From NCBI GenBank assembly GCA_033980235.1, contig CM067079.1:26120658-26184657 (forward strand): 64,000 nucleotides of DNA. The letters are read 5' to 3'. Positions 34,862-46,987 of this stretch are shown here, piece after piece; within the stretch, counting starts at the first letter, position 1; each line of letters begins with the position of its first letter. The DNA comes from Diadema setosum. Taxonomy: Eukaryota > Echinodermata > Echinoidea > Diadematoida > Diadematidae. The position numbers and the translations under genes were made by a program. The notes below the pieces were generated by a model. That model saw only the letters and a program-made list of their open reading frames with translations. It made no database searches and was not told where the DNA came from.

Positions 34862-35419
34862 AGGGAAGATAAACCCCAAGAACAATGTGGATTGAGTGAA
34901 AGCAGCAACATTAGTAGAACACATCAGTGAAAGTTTGAAGAAAATCGGACAATCGATGCAAAAATTATGAATTTTTAAAGTTTTGATGTTGGAACCGCTG
35001 GATGAGGAGACTACTAGAGGTTATGACGTATGAGTGGACAACAATACCAAGAAAATATAAAGAAAATTCTGCAAAAATCCATTTTTCATGAAAATTACAA
35101 ATTCCATCAACTTGATATTGATATATGTTAAGGGTAGCAATTATTCCCCCTGCTTTCTGAAAGCGGTTGGTCCATTGTTTTTTCATAATTCTAGAAAAGT
35201 GAATTTTTGTTGAATTTCCTTTATATTTTCTTTTTATTGTTGTCCACTCATACGTCATATCCTCTAGTAGTCTCCTCATCCAGCGGTTCCAACACCAAAA
35301 CTTTAAAAATTCATAGCTTTTGCATCGATTGTCCGATTTTCCTCAAACTTTCACTGATGTGTTCTACTAATGTTGCTGCTTTCACTCAATCCACATTGTT
35401 CTTTGGGTTTACCTTCCCT
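34862..35419. mobile_element. TTAA-flanked foldback element with long arms
   Basis: TTAA at 34858-34861 and 35420-35423 flank inverted ends AGGGAAG and CTTCCCT. The arms stay complementary for more than 170 bases, for example CAATGTGGATTGAGTGAAAG versus CTTTCACTCAATCCACATTG, and GACGTATGAGTGGACAACAA versus TTGTTGTCCACTCATACGTC with one mismatch. A TTAA duplication with such ends fits Kolobok- or piggyBac-type non-autonomous elements. A half copy is at 5516-5900 and a fragment near 38790-38950. Confidence 0.85.
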
Positions 35420-35429
35420 TTAATGGCGA

Positions 35430-36315
35430 ACCCTTAGTGCGATGCCTACAGAAGGTTGACACGATAGTAGGGTCCACCCGACGCATAACCGAAGGCAATA
35501 CACGAAGATATGAGTTTCATTACGAAGTTTATCCGAAGGACACACGAACGGGACCCACCTTTCAATAGGGTCATTTATGTTTGTCGACATCTTAGCCATT
35601 TCAAAACCGATTTTTCTTTTTTAATCAAATAAACTTTGAATTTTTCTAGGAATTTTATTCTCTTTCACATTTGTCACTGCTACAAAAAAGTTAAAAACTG
35701 GCTCGCAGTTTCAACCACAACATTTTCCCTTTAACTCCTGACATAAACTAACGCCTTACATTTCTTTCGTTAAATTTGTAATACTGGCTTCCTTTATCCG
35801 CTTATCTAACCCGCAACATTTTACGCGTAATATCTTTAATCACGAACTTTTTAAAATTGCTATATTGTACACCTGTGACTATTTTTTTTTTTTTTACCAG
35901 TGACATATCTACCGGTGTAACTTTTATTCATTACAATATTATTTTACCCTTACACTTTTCTTTAATTGTATATCCCTGACGTTCTAACATCCGGCCTGTT
36001 TCTATGAAATATTATGAGGCACATTGTTACTTCGATATTCTTTCACAAGACATTTTCCCCCCGTGCCATCCTTGCACCAAGATATAACGGTTTTACTGCT
36101 CATTCAATGTATGATTGTTACAAAAACTCCATTCGAGGTATATGTTAGGGGGGGGGGGCTAGGGGTGAATGTATTAGGTTCTGTTCATTTAATTTTGTTT
36201 GCCTTTTAGCGGAAAAAAAATGTTTCCCATACTATCATCAGACTTCAATACAAAGATCTCCATCCCAAAGCTTCCAGTTAGGGCATTTCGCTCTAAATGC
36301 TGACTATTTACATAC
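35430..36315. other. Intergenic/intron 5 of copy 2, minor repeat traces
   Basis: A segment near 35548-35640 (GGGACCCACC ... CATTTCAAAACC ... AATAAACTTTGAAT) resembles 58591-58680. A G-run is at 36149-36157. No other structure is seen. Confidence 0.4.
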
Positions 36316-36505
36316 CGGGAATGTCTAATTCAAAACTCCTTTCAGTCTTGCGTGGCGAGTAAATGTATCCGCTATCAGCATATACCCGTCTAGTGTTCTT
36401 CATATCCATGTCTGCGACGTAGATTCTTTGCTTTCCCGTCGTGAAGTAAATCCTCCTTCAAAGAAACACATCATCATTAGTTTGCATAAAATGAGTGTCC
36501 AAGAC
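36316..36505 (-). pseudogene. Copy 2 exon 5 with in-frame stop
   Basis: Aligned with copy 1 exon 5, it keeps [20 protein letters not shown] and SFELDI and a good gtatgt donor after phase 1. It is five codons longer. TGA at 36460-36458 replaces an Asn codon, and the acceptor cag has become caa. Confidence 0.75.
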
Positions 36506-36767
36506 TTTGTAATTGGCATGGATCTACACGCACATCCACCTCCTCTCCAAAAATAATACTACTAATAATAATAAAAACAAACAAATAAACAACAACAGCA
36601 ACAAATGACATTTTAAAAGGTTGGAATGCTGGGTGTGAAATATTTAAGAAATCATTTCCAGGAGATAAAATTTTGTATCAATATAATGATGATGATAAAC
36701 GTGAACGGCTGTATTGGTTAAACCGAACCCATTTTCCTTCAAAGGTTAAAATTTGATATTTGAATAA

Positions 36768-38312
36768 TTATAAGAACGACCCAAGTCTATCACAGAGAAT
36801 TTTGAAAACTAAAAAAGAGTCTGATTTCTTATGTTTTTAGTTTTTCAGTAAGTGGAATGTTATTTACACAAATTTAAATGTAACTAGAAATGTCGCTATG
36901 GCGACTGATGCCTCCGCCATAATGCATGATTCTCCCAATAGGTGTATGGTACAATGTCTTCACAATGTGTTATGACAGTTTCACAAAACTGACAAAATAA
37001 TGAAATGACAGGTTTGTCAGACATATCTTGAATGTTCACTTTCCTTGAACTAGGTTTGCTATAATAATATTGTCTAAGAGTGCAGGTACCTGTATTTGGG
37101 GAATTGAGAACTTTTACTTGACTTCTGACCTACCCTTTAATAAGTTTATGCATTGAGTAATTTTCAAGGTATGAAGAAAGAGTGTAATTACAGTATAATA
37201 TATATATATATATATATTTGCATTTAAACCTGACCTTTGACCCTTAACCTTTGACCTTCTGGCTGGAAATTTCTCAGAGAATCTCCATTAGGGAATACAT
37301 GTATATATCAAGTTTTAGTTTTAAAAATAACAATGTAAGCATTGCATATACTAGTATATGAGGGAAATAGTAAAATTTTGAGGAGTTGACCTTGACCTTT
37401 GACCCCTTGACTAGTGACCCATGACCCCTACATTCCCTAGAAAATCCCTGCCAGTCAGTACATGTGTATGTACCAAGTTCCATGAAGATACATTGAACCA
37501 TTTGCAAGAAAAGTGAAATTGTAACATATTCACCTAACCTTTGACCTTTTGACCTTTGACCTTATGACATGAAACTCTCTCTGGAGAATCTTTATGCAGT
37601 AGTACATGTCTACAATAAGTTTCAAGATAATACCTTCGGGCATTGCATGGATATGGGGGAAATAGCAACGTTTTTAGCATTTGACCTTGACCTTATGACC
37701 TTTGACCTCTTGCCAATGTCACTAAAATCTACTCAACTAATTGCCCCATCATACATCATCCTTGGACCAAGTTTGGTGAAAGCTGCTTCATCCAGTTTAG
37801 AGTTATCACGTAAACAGATAAATTTCAGGATTTGACCTTGATCTTTGACCTTTGACCTCTGTCCAATTTCACTCAAAACCTAATCAAGTAATTGTCCCAT
37901 CATACATCTTCCTCAGACAAATTTTGGTGATATTTGCTGAATCCAGTCTCGAGTTATCGCGTAAACAGATACAATTTAATGATTTGACCTTGACTTTTGA
38001 CCTTTGACCTTCGGCCGATTTCACCCAAAATCTAATCAATTAATTGCCCCATCATACTTTATACTTGGACCAAGTTTGGTAAAATTCCAGTCAATATTAC
38101 TCAAGTTATCGCGTAAACGAATGCGGACGTAGGGACGTACGGACGTACGTACGGACGGACGGACAACCCGAAAACATAATGCCTCCGGCACTACTTCGTG
38201 GCGGAGGCATAAAAAGTCACTTTAATGATTATCTATCTGTGCATGACTTAGTGAAGGGTCTCCAAAGACGATAACCAGTTTTGGACAGGGGTCGTTCTCA
38301 TATTCAGGGATT
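36768..38312. mobile_element. Outer foldback element interrupted by a second element
   Basis: The left end TAAGAACGACCCAAGTC (36768-36787) and right end GGACAGGGGTCGTTCTCATA (38283-38302) match, in inverted form, the termini of the element at 32020-32530. Between them lies the whole TGCCTCCGCC-ended unit (36909-38211). The older element was therefore split by the younger insertion. Confidence 0.55.
36909..38211. mobile_element. Element with ATGCCTCCGCC ends and TGACCT arrays
   Basis: The left end has ATGCCTCCGCCATAATGCAT and the right end has CATAATGCCTCCGGCACTAC followed by GTGGCGGAGGCAT. Inside are six units about 150 bp apart, each with clusters such as TTGACCTTGACCTTTGACC near 37230, 37386, 37535, 37681, 37833 and 37983. 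A GGACGTACGGACG run precedes the right end. No protein is encoded; the open frame at 37569-37835 is a by-product of the units. Confidence 0.7.
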
Positions 38313-39990
38313 CATCTTTTTTTTTTCTTTTTTTCTTTTTTTTTTTTTTTTTGGCTGGGGGGGGGGGGGGGGCTAAAAACTGTAGACTGAAAGAATACGA
38401 GGAGAAGATTAAAGTTCTCCACAAAATGTGATAAGTAAAATGTAACGGCAAAACATGAAACTAAACATGCTATAGGTAAATTTCATGAAATAAGTGAAAG
38501 TGTCAAGTGCACAAAAAGCAAGAAACTTTTTTAATGTACTTTGCCCTATTTTTAGGTTTTTCCACCGTTTTCTAGCGACATTTTCATTTCTTCAGTAGTG
38601 GCAAGCATCATTAATCCTCTCCAACGTTGGTCCCTTCTTCGTATTTCTTCTTTCTGCCTTATTTTCACTCTATTTTTCATTACAAATATCTCTGTGCCTT
38701 ATTCTCCTCTGTCCACTTATGATGCAAATCCAAATTCCATCTCACCTGCCCCTCATGCGTCATCATTGTCTTCCTAACACCCTGTTCTAAAAGGGAATTA
38801 GAGTACATGTGTATTGAATGAATGCAGCAATATTAGTAGAATACATCAGTGGAATTTTGAAGAAAATCAGACAATCCGTTCAACAGATATGATTTTTTGA
38901 AACTTGGTGACGAGACCACTAGATCAGAAGACTACTACAATTATCTCTATGGGAGTACATTTTTTCTAGAAAAGAAAAATGACATGACTGTCTTTATCGA
39001 GCACTAGCTAATTTATCCTTTAGTGAATTTCTCCTAGATTTTAGTATGTTGTAGATGAAACTTTGGGTTATTGCTCATGTGATCCATATTTTTATTGGAA
39101 GTCGGGATTACGTCCAAAGACCTGGTTGAAATTGACGCTTAGCTTCAATGTCGGGAGATATGTCTTTCTTTCGGTGACTTTCTTTGCAATAGCTCAAGAA
39201 AATCACGCCCTTTTACCCCCACATTTTGCTCATTTTTAGTCCATGTCAAGCCCATTTTTTTCATAAAATAACAGCTACTTAATCAGACACTGTCTTTTCT
39301 AGGTAAAATAGGGTCAAAGGTCATAATGTTTATTTCCGAATATATCGGATCACCTAATTTGTCAGTGTTGACAAATTCCAAGTCTAGTTAACATTTTAAC
39401 CTGTACATATTGTGTATAATTATGCATGATAGTTATTTTCCAATCTTTTTTATCCGAAGAATGAAATAAAACGAATGAATAAATGAATGAATGAATGAAA
39501 TTCAACAATGTGTACATTTTATTCCTGATAATTCTTTTGTGTTTCTGGTTCACTTGTAAGCTGTAGAATGTGGGGCATGAAAACTATATACAATTTGTTA
39601 TCGGTTGCCAAACCGTCAAGCGTTGTGCTTATTATTGGCAATCGTTCTGTATGCAAATTATTAACACGTTACTCATGTAATTATACTACAGATGTATTGC
39701 ATAATTGATGAAAATGATGAAAATTGTATAAAGTATACTACCGGTATTTTGTACTTTGTTAATGAAATTGCAGAAAGTTGATGTATTTGAAAAAAAAATG
39801 GCATACAGAGAATAAATAAATCAAATCAAATCAAATCAAATATTACGAACGATCAACACCAGTTTCGTGGTTCCATTAAGGACCCAAATATATCGAGTTT
39901 ACGCTGTAATGAAAAGACAAACAAACAAACAAACAAACAAATTTGAGAAAAAAAAAACATAAGATAACTCAAACATCACCAGATTTTCCT
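38313..39990. other. Intron 1 of copy 2 with LINE/SINE tails
   Basis: A poly-T/poly-G tract lies at 38319-38372. Short tandem tails (GAATAAATGAATGAATGAA near 39474 and AAATCAAATCAAATCAAAT near 39820) look like 3' ends of retroposons. Parts of 39490-39990 match 63730-63955, the same position in intron 1 of copy 1. Confidence 0.5.
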
Positions 39991-39993
39991 CAC

Positions 39994-40027
39994 ATGTCAA
40001 AGCAACGGCAATGCGCATATTACTCAT
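39994..40027 (-). pseudogene. Copy 2 exon 1: signal-peptide start
   Basis: The 34 nt encode MSNMRIAVALT plus one T, with the donor gtgagg. Length and phase equal copy 3 exon 1, and the flanking intron sequence (CCAGATTTTCCTCAC) matches copy 1 (CCAGATTTTACTCAC). The exon itself is intact, but the rest of the gene is broken. Confidence 0.65.
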
Positions 40028-42324
40028 CAAATTGTCCCTTTCTCGCTAAAAGAAGGCACGTTCAACAAGTTCAAACAAATCACATTTGCGTGCAGCAGGC
40101 AAGTGGTCAGTGGTGGTCGGCTGCGTAAGGGTGCTCTGTCATACGTAGCTCGGACACTTCCTTTCAGAGTTCTCACATACTACTGGTCTTGGCTTCAAAA
40201 AAATATTATCACTTATTTCATATTCATGCGAAGATTGTTTGGAAAGTCTTGACGTCAGTGACTTTCACTGCTAAGAAAAAAATGTGTAAAACTATTGGAC
40301 GGACAAATGGACGTTACACAAGACTGGACTGCGGAGAATAGGTTATGCAAAAAGAGAGAGAGAGAAATCGCACAAATCGGAATTAGGCTGCAAGATTGGT
40401 CAATTTTACGACGGTAACTTAACGACCATGCTGACCATCAGGCATATATGCTTTTGGCGGATAAGGTGCGTGACTATTATAATGGCAATTAAACTTGTAT
40501 AGAAAGAGAACAATGAGTCAATGCGAGGGGTTGCAAAGTATCAGCAGAAAAAAAAAACAAACAAACACGCACACACACATAAAACAGTCCTTGGGAGAGG
40601 TTGCATCAATTTATTGAAGCTCTTTAGAGGTAAAAGATAATTATCAAAATGCATCTTTTATTGTGAAGAAAGGAAGTCATTTCTTTTATCTATTGCGTTA
40701 GCATTTGATGGTTTTAATCCCCCTCAAAAAGAAATAAAGGTTACTCGATTATACCACGGTAGGGTCCGTTATGACTGGTGGAATAGCTAATGGCATGTGA
40801 ATTAAGACACCAATGTGTTTGGTATGGGCGCACCGCACTATTAGTAATTGGGTTTCATTCAAAACCGAAATTAAGCAGACTTAGGCCTATTATTTTATTT
40901 GGTTTCAGATTAAGAGGTTTGTTTCGATTGGAGTATCAAAATGTTATTAAAGTTTGCCCGTCAAACGCAGGCATTGAACATCTACGTCGATTTCGGTTCC
41001 TTGCGTTCATTCTCTCCATGTGATGTAACAAAGGGAAACAATCTGCAACTGTCTGTCTCTATATCCAATCTTGGCATATCGTTTTGGGTTTTTTTCTGTT
41101 GTGAAGAAGAAAAACATAAAACACTTTCTGTCATTTCTGCGTGATGTAATAAGGGCTTCTTTCCAGATCGAGCAGAATGAAAAAGGCTGATTTTTCATGG
41201 TCAGCAAGGGTGATAAAACTGTCATTGACCTGCGACACTGCGTGAACTCAAGAACAGTTTTTATTTGAGTTCCAATTTCTTTTTTTAGTTCAATTTTTTT
41301 TTTTAATGGCAAACAATTTTGCTTTTTTTTACGTTGTCTCTCTTTTCCAATCCAAACAGAATTATTTTGAACATTAATAGTTTCACATAATAGGTTTTGA
41401 TAAATATATGTCGCAATACGCTTAGGTTTTTCTCTATTGGAAATAAAACCTCATTTGAATTAATAAGATTCAATCAAATTACAATTGTGTCAGACCCTTA
41501 AGGTTGTTCCACTGAATACGTGCTTATTGTTACATGTACACTGTATTCAGAGAATTCTGTTTTTCTGTTTTAACGACATGATATCTTATTTCGTGTTAAT
41601 ATATCACGGATGGTACGTTTAACAACCTGCTCTTTAACTGACAATAAATTTAATATTTATGGACAAGATCGCCATTGTTCTTCTTCTCTCTTTGTCGCTT
41701 TATAGTCCACTCACAAAATTTTTAGTACGTTTCACTTTAATACCCAACCGAGTTGTTCCCGTTTCCGTTTTTAGGCAGGGTTGGATTTGTCTGAGTCCAA
41801 ACTATTTCAGACCAAAGCTATACTGTTTTAAATTGGCAATTGTAGGATCGCAATAATCGTGATAGGTCTAATATATATGTATATAGGTATGATTATATTG
41901 TCATATTTTGTACCTTTTGTGGCTTGTTTGTGATACATTTTCTTTACATTACTAATCACTGTATTGCATGTCTGCAATTGCTTTCTAGTAACATATCCGC
42001 AGGGCCCCATACGGGAGATCAGAAGTGACAATTATTGTCATCACATGTACTTAAAAAATATTACCCTCCATATCATAATTGTAATGACTTTTATATGTAA
42101 GCTTTTGTCTGAGTGTATGTGATATATTTACTCTTGTTTACTACCTGAATAAACCAATAAGCAAACGCGTGTCTGAGCTTCTCTATGGGAAATCCAACCC
42201 CCCCCCCCTTGCGAATATTTCAATTATCCTATCCGGTCTTCAAGTATCCGTAAACAGAAAAGTTAATCAAATAAATAGCAAAAAGAATATTATAATTACC
42301 TAAACTGAAGTGCTTGAAAACACA
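40028..42324. other. Intergenic DNA between copies 1 and 2
   Basis: This stretch holds the presumed 5' flank of copy 2 and unique-looking AT-rich sequence. No coding exon, RNA gene or bounded mobile element was recognised. Confidence 0.4.
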
Positions 42325-43049
42325 GAGACCAAAAAATCGAAGAGACCGATACCCTATCGATAAACTAACAAATAACAACCAATGACCAAAAAGTAATCGA
42401 TAATCGTGTAAAATTGTGCATAATTTATGTTTATTATAGATCTTTAAGAAACATAGCGCCGTCAGCTAAAAGCTTGTGAATTTCACGGCTTCTATGATAA
42501 TGGTACATCTTTATTATCAATATCATGTAGCATATATATAAATACAAGTTACAAAGCACAAATATATAAAAAAATGATATAATATTAGCATTTTTTAAAG
42601 GCAGATTGTAAATTGCAGATATGAGATATTTTTTCATTCCCATTCCAGTGAGAGTGCGTATCCTCTTTAATGAGTGAGACCAAAAAATCAGAGACCAAAA
42701 AATCGAAGAGACCGATACCCTTATCGATAAACTAACAACTAACAACCAATGACCAAAAAGTAATCGATAATCGTGTAAAATTGTGCATAATTTATGTTTA
42801 TTATAGATCTTTAAGAAACATAGCGCCGTCAGCTAAAAGCTTGTGAATTTCACGGCTTCTATGATAATGGTACATCTTTATTATCAATATCATATAGCAT
42901 ATATATAAATAAATACAAGTTACAAAGCACAAATATATAAAAAAAAATGATATAATATTAGCATTTTTTAAAGGCAGATTGTAAATTGCAGATATGAGAT
43001 ATTTTTTCATTCCCATTCCAGTGAGAGTGCGTATCCTCTTTAATGAGTG
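42325..43049. repeat. Tandem duplication of about 355 bp
   Basis: 42325-42676 and 42691-43049 are near-identical from GAGACCAAAAAATCGAAGAG to GCGTATCCTCTTTAATGAGTG's first 20 bases. Differences are small indels, for example in A runs and an extra AAAT near 42909. Matching minus-strand open frames exist in both units but show no recognised domain, so coding is not supported. Confidence 0.85.
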
Positions 43050-43436
43050 CCGGACCTTGTTCATTTTTTTTTTTTTTTTGATTAATGATTCTGTCCCCAC
43101 TCTGGGTTCCCTCTTGGAAAAGATAAAGTGGCTATAACGGCGAGTTGCATGCCTACAATGGAAGTTCGCTTCGTGTAATTCGGGATACATCGCGACAACT
43201 CGGCAGGTCTTAGCATGCTAACTCAGCACAGCTCTGTCGAGCAAGGTCACAGTTTGTTTGAACTCATGTGTTCCTCATATCTATGCAATATGTCTGAAGG
43301 CCTGAAGGTATTTTCTCGAAACCTAATGTATACGTGTATTACCTAACCAGAGATTCTCTGGGTCAAAAGGTCAAAAAAAATGAAAATGCTCAATTTCACT
43401 TCTTCCTCAATATCTCGTAAGTGGCTAAAGGTACAG

Positions 43437-44545
43437 TGTACTTCGAACAACGAACATGGTTATAATGAAATGTCGGTTACAACGAAGTAAACATTCAGGC
43501 CGCAACATTCTCCACTCTCCATACATTCTTATTGTTTATTTGGTGGGTTATAAAGAAATTTTGATATCACGTAAGAAAATTGCCGGTCTGGAGGACTTCG
43601 TAATAACGGGAGTCCGCAGTATTATCATAAAACTGAAGATATATTTATGCATCGTACTGCCTATTATTGTTTTTCTTGGGAGTCTTAGGGTCTGGGGTCA
43701 AAGGTCATGGGCCAAACGTCAAGGGTCAGAGGCCCATAATACAAAAATTGTACTATTTAATGTTGAAATCACACTTTTCCTCCATACCTTGGACATCACT
43801 CAATACATACACTTATAAAAGGGTCAAAGGTCAAGCGAAATATCATCAAATCTCTTCCTCTTTTGAACTCTTCCTCTTTTTCTCCTTTCCCTGTCCTATT
43901 CTTCCTGTCCCTTTTCTGACCTTTGACCTCCTGTCTATTCTTTCCACGCATGCGTATGTAAGAGAGCTGCTTTGTTGCTGTCTGTGTGTGCGTTTGTGTG
44001 TGTATTTGTTTTATGTTCTGTTTCCCTAGCAATATGTCTTATCGTTTCTTTTGATTATTACTACAATTTACTATTCACGAGGGGACTGTATTCTACAAGC
44101 TAGGCTTTTTAGCAGTCACCTCCACTTCCGACTTTTTTTTTTCTGCTACGATTCAATTACAGTTTTTCTATGCATTTTATGTATCCAAAAGTATGTTTTG
44201 TCTCACTGCAAACAAATGACGTGCATTTAAATCGTATCTGAAAATGCCAAAGTCACATTGTACTTTGCATTGTTTATATGCAAATGTTATATTGTATACT
44301 TTCGTCGGAAAGGAAATGAAATGAAATGAAACCCCCACATGCCTACTCTTTTAAACAATAGCTATACAGGGGACTCCCCTTTATAACAGCAGTTTTCTCT
44401 CGTTATATCGAATTTTCGTTGTAACCGAACAAATAGCAATACAAATACATTTGTACATAGAGTGGATAATGTTGCGGCATGAATATTTACTTCGTTGTAA
44501 CTGGAATTCTGTTAAAACCGTGTTCGTTATTATGGGAGTGTGTAG
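43437..44545. mobile_element. Decayed Tigger-like element
   Basis: The left end GGTACAGTGTACTTCGAACA continues with CGAACATGG and TTACAACGAAGTAAACATTC. The right side carries the reverse form, GAATATTTACTTCGTTGTAA and CCGTGTTCGTTATTATGGGA. These are diverged versions of the CAGTGCACTCCCG...AACGAA terminus of the element at 58856-59386. A pair of AGGTCA-rich patches lies near 43693-43730 and 43820-43930. No transposase is recognisable. Confidence 0.5.
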
Positions 44546-45562
44546 CGATTGTATTTGCAGCATGGATATAATACGAATGATACACGCAATAAAACAGAGG
44601 GGAGCAAAACGAGTTGATAGCAAAATCATTACTTTTAAGGCCTTGTCTCATGCAGCGACAAGCAACTTGCATGTTCCCTCGCCATGTATTTTGTTAGTCA
44701 CAGTAATATCACAGAAACATGCAAGTTATGCTGAGTCGAGAGGAAGGTGCATTCCAATGTCTTTTGTTATTAACATTTCAGTACTTTAGCAGTGAGTGAC
44801 AGATGATGTCATATGAGGAATATTGGTTTGGAAGGATTTTTTGTGGGCGTTCCCAAGTAATCTGAAGAAAAATACAAGAAAAAAATCGTTACAAATATAT
44901 GGAATGTGTCTAGATATTCGTTTCACCGCAAAAGTGTTGTTGAGGGCATCATACTATATAAACACAAATCGACATGCATTTGGATTTCAGGGCCCCTTTT
45001 AGGATAACGACGTTTTCAGGGTTTTTTAAGTACTTCCAAGTAAACCTTTGGATACTTTTGAAGAAAAGATGTATTATTTAGAATATTTCGAGTAAGACAT
45101 CATACTCGACGAAGCAAAATGAAAAGTATTAACCTATAGTACCGTCCTTTTTGTAGACATATCCACGAGTACATAACTATATTTAAGAATACACATTACT
45201 ATGTCACTGACGTGATTAAACTTATCTACACATATATCGCATTCAAGTGAAGAAGACTTGAAAGAAATTATATAGCAGTACTTACTATTTTTGAGAAGAG
45301 ATCTGTTAATTGCAGGGATATTTATTGACAAAAAAATAGACATAGAATAAATATGTCAGGATAAGCCGTATTTACGTAAATGATGATTAAATATTAATTA
45401 CGCTTCTATACTTTGAGACAAAAAAAAATCTTAATTGCTATTATGACGATGGATTTTTCTATTCTTATTTAAAGTAGGCCCTATATCTACTTGGTGAACA
45501 AACAAATTTTCAGAACACTAAATTTTTATATACTGCATTCTTTTTTTAACCACCATTCTTCT
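44546..45562. other. 3' flank of copy 1, no feature recognised
   Basis: AT-rich sequence directly downstream of the copy 1 stop codon. I found no convincing AATAAA on the minus strand within the first 150 nt; a TATAAA-type variant is at 45530-45525. Confidence 0.4.
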
Positions 45563-45900
45563 CTAGTATGCATGTGGATTATATCGGCGCCATCCAAAAG
45601 CCAGGTCCCTTTGACTGGAGGTCCTATACCTAGAAGTTCCACCGTAGTTGTCATTGGGTGGGTAAGACGTTTTGATGCATTGCACCGTGCCATTAACGAG
45701 TGAGATCACCGCAGGATTTTCACATAGTTCCGAAGAGGTATAAATCATGTGCAATCGGCCGCTGTGCCAAACCAAACCAAAGGGCGAAGAGTCGTGTACT
45801 GTATGGAAAGTACGAGGGGGCGTGGTTCCGTCCATCTGCGCGCCCATGATAATCAATATTTCACGATACACCGAGTAAAAGGACCAATACATTTGACGCC
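45563..45900 (-). CDS. Copy 1 exon 6 (terminal, 338 nt)
   Basis: The acceptor is ctttaacag. It encodes [43 protein letters not shown] and [11 protein letters not shown], then a Ser/Arg/Tyr-rich tail ending RRYNPHAY and a stop. It carries the last YWTD-like blades and the C298/C313 pair. Confidence 0.8.
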
Positions 45901-46933
45901 CTGTTAAAGAAGGAATATGAAAAAAGAAATATTATTGAATGGAAACGAGATCGGGGTGAAGATATTATTGTAACATATTATCATTAATTTTTTTCAAGTT
46001 AATGAAATAAGTAGGAATATGTAGATTATACATTTATGATGTTACATGTTTTAATAGAAAAAAAAAACGTTTGAAGGGTAGAAAAAGTATAATTATACCG
46101 CGAAAGTGATTAGCGTTCACTTTATTGCTTACTGTGATGAGGCTTTGTGTCTAAAGTCTCTAACACAGAATTTTTCTTTTTCTTTGACGTAGAAATTTTA
46201 GCAACCAATAAAAAGAATGCAACATGAAGTTTGATATTGACACAGGCAAGAGAATTCTTACAATATAGATAACTGTTTGAGAATTGAAGCAATGTATTCT
46301 GGAAAGCAAAAAAATGATAATCGAAACAAAAACAAAGTAAAACAAAATAATATTCTGCTTACATGCAAGTGGTGGTTTCATAGAGTGAATGAGTAAGTAG
46401 GACAAATTTTTACTCAAGTATTTCTAAAGTACCTTCGGATTGATAAGCGGCTTTTGATAAGTTGTAGAAAGCAGAGTTTTAGAAAGTTCATTGAAGTGTT
46501 GCTAAAGATGCCAGAGACAAATCCTGCTGCTATAGGAAGTTATTTGCTTGCCCCATGCTAGCAGTGACCTCAACCCAGTGAATGGTGTTATCCAGCTTCT
46601 CTTGAACATGTTCTTTGAACGCCTCGTCGATACTGCCAAGAAATGACGATCGCTTTTACATGTCTTTGACTAATGGCCAACCTTTGAAATTGTACCCTCT
46701 TTACATAAAGGATACCTGATTTATTTCTATTACTTAAATCATTAAGCATTATCAATCGACTTGTCTAACGTGGTTCTTACCTGAAAAGTTTGATTATTGC
46801 TACACTTCACTTTGGACTTTATCTTTGACCTATCATTTCATGCGGCAGATTATTCATCAGCTTTAGTTCACTGCCACGTGGGATTTTCAGCTGGAGTCAT
46901 GGCTTCATTATTTGGTCTATCGGACCAAGAAAC

Positions 46934-46987
<54 letters not shown>

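Larger units (their letters stand above)
31561..40027 (-). pseudogene. YWTD-like propeller gene, copy 2 (exons 2-4 missing)
   Basis: Exon 1 (40027-39994), exon 5 (36505-36316) and exon 6 (31895-31561) are recognisable by similarity to copy 1. Exons 2, 3 and 4 were not found anywhere between 39993 and 36506. Exon 5 has an in-frame TGA at 36460-36458, and its usual cag acceptor reads caa. Exon 6 alone remains open, ends in its own stop, and has an AATAAA on the minus strand at 31476-31471, 85 nt beyond. With exons 2-4 gone the phase of exon 1 no longer fits the normal start of exon 5. A single deletion could have removed the missing exons. I infer a pseudogene, unless the assembly is rearranged. 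Confidence 0.7.

Noticed and set aside
42434..43190. Paired minus-strand frames of 103 and 129 codons
   Set aside because: The similarity is due to the recent tandem duplication; no domain or splice evidence supports coding.
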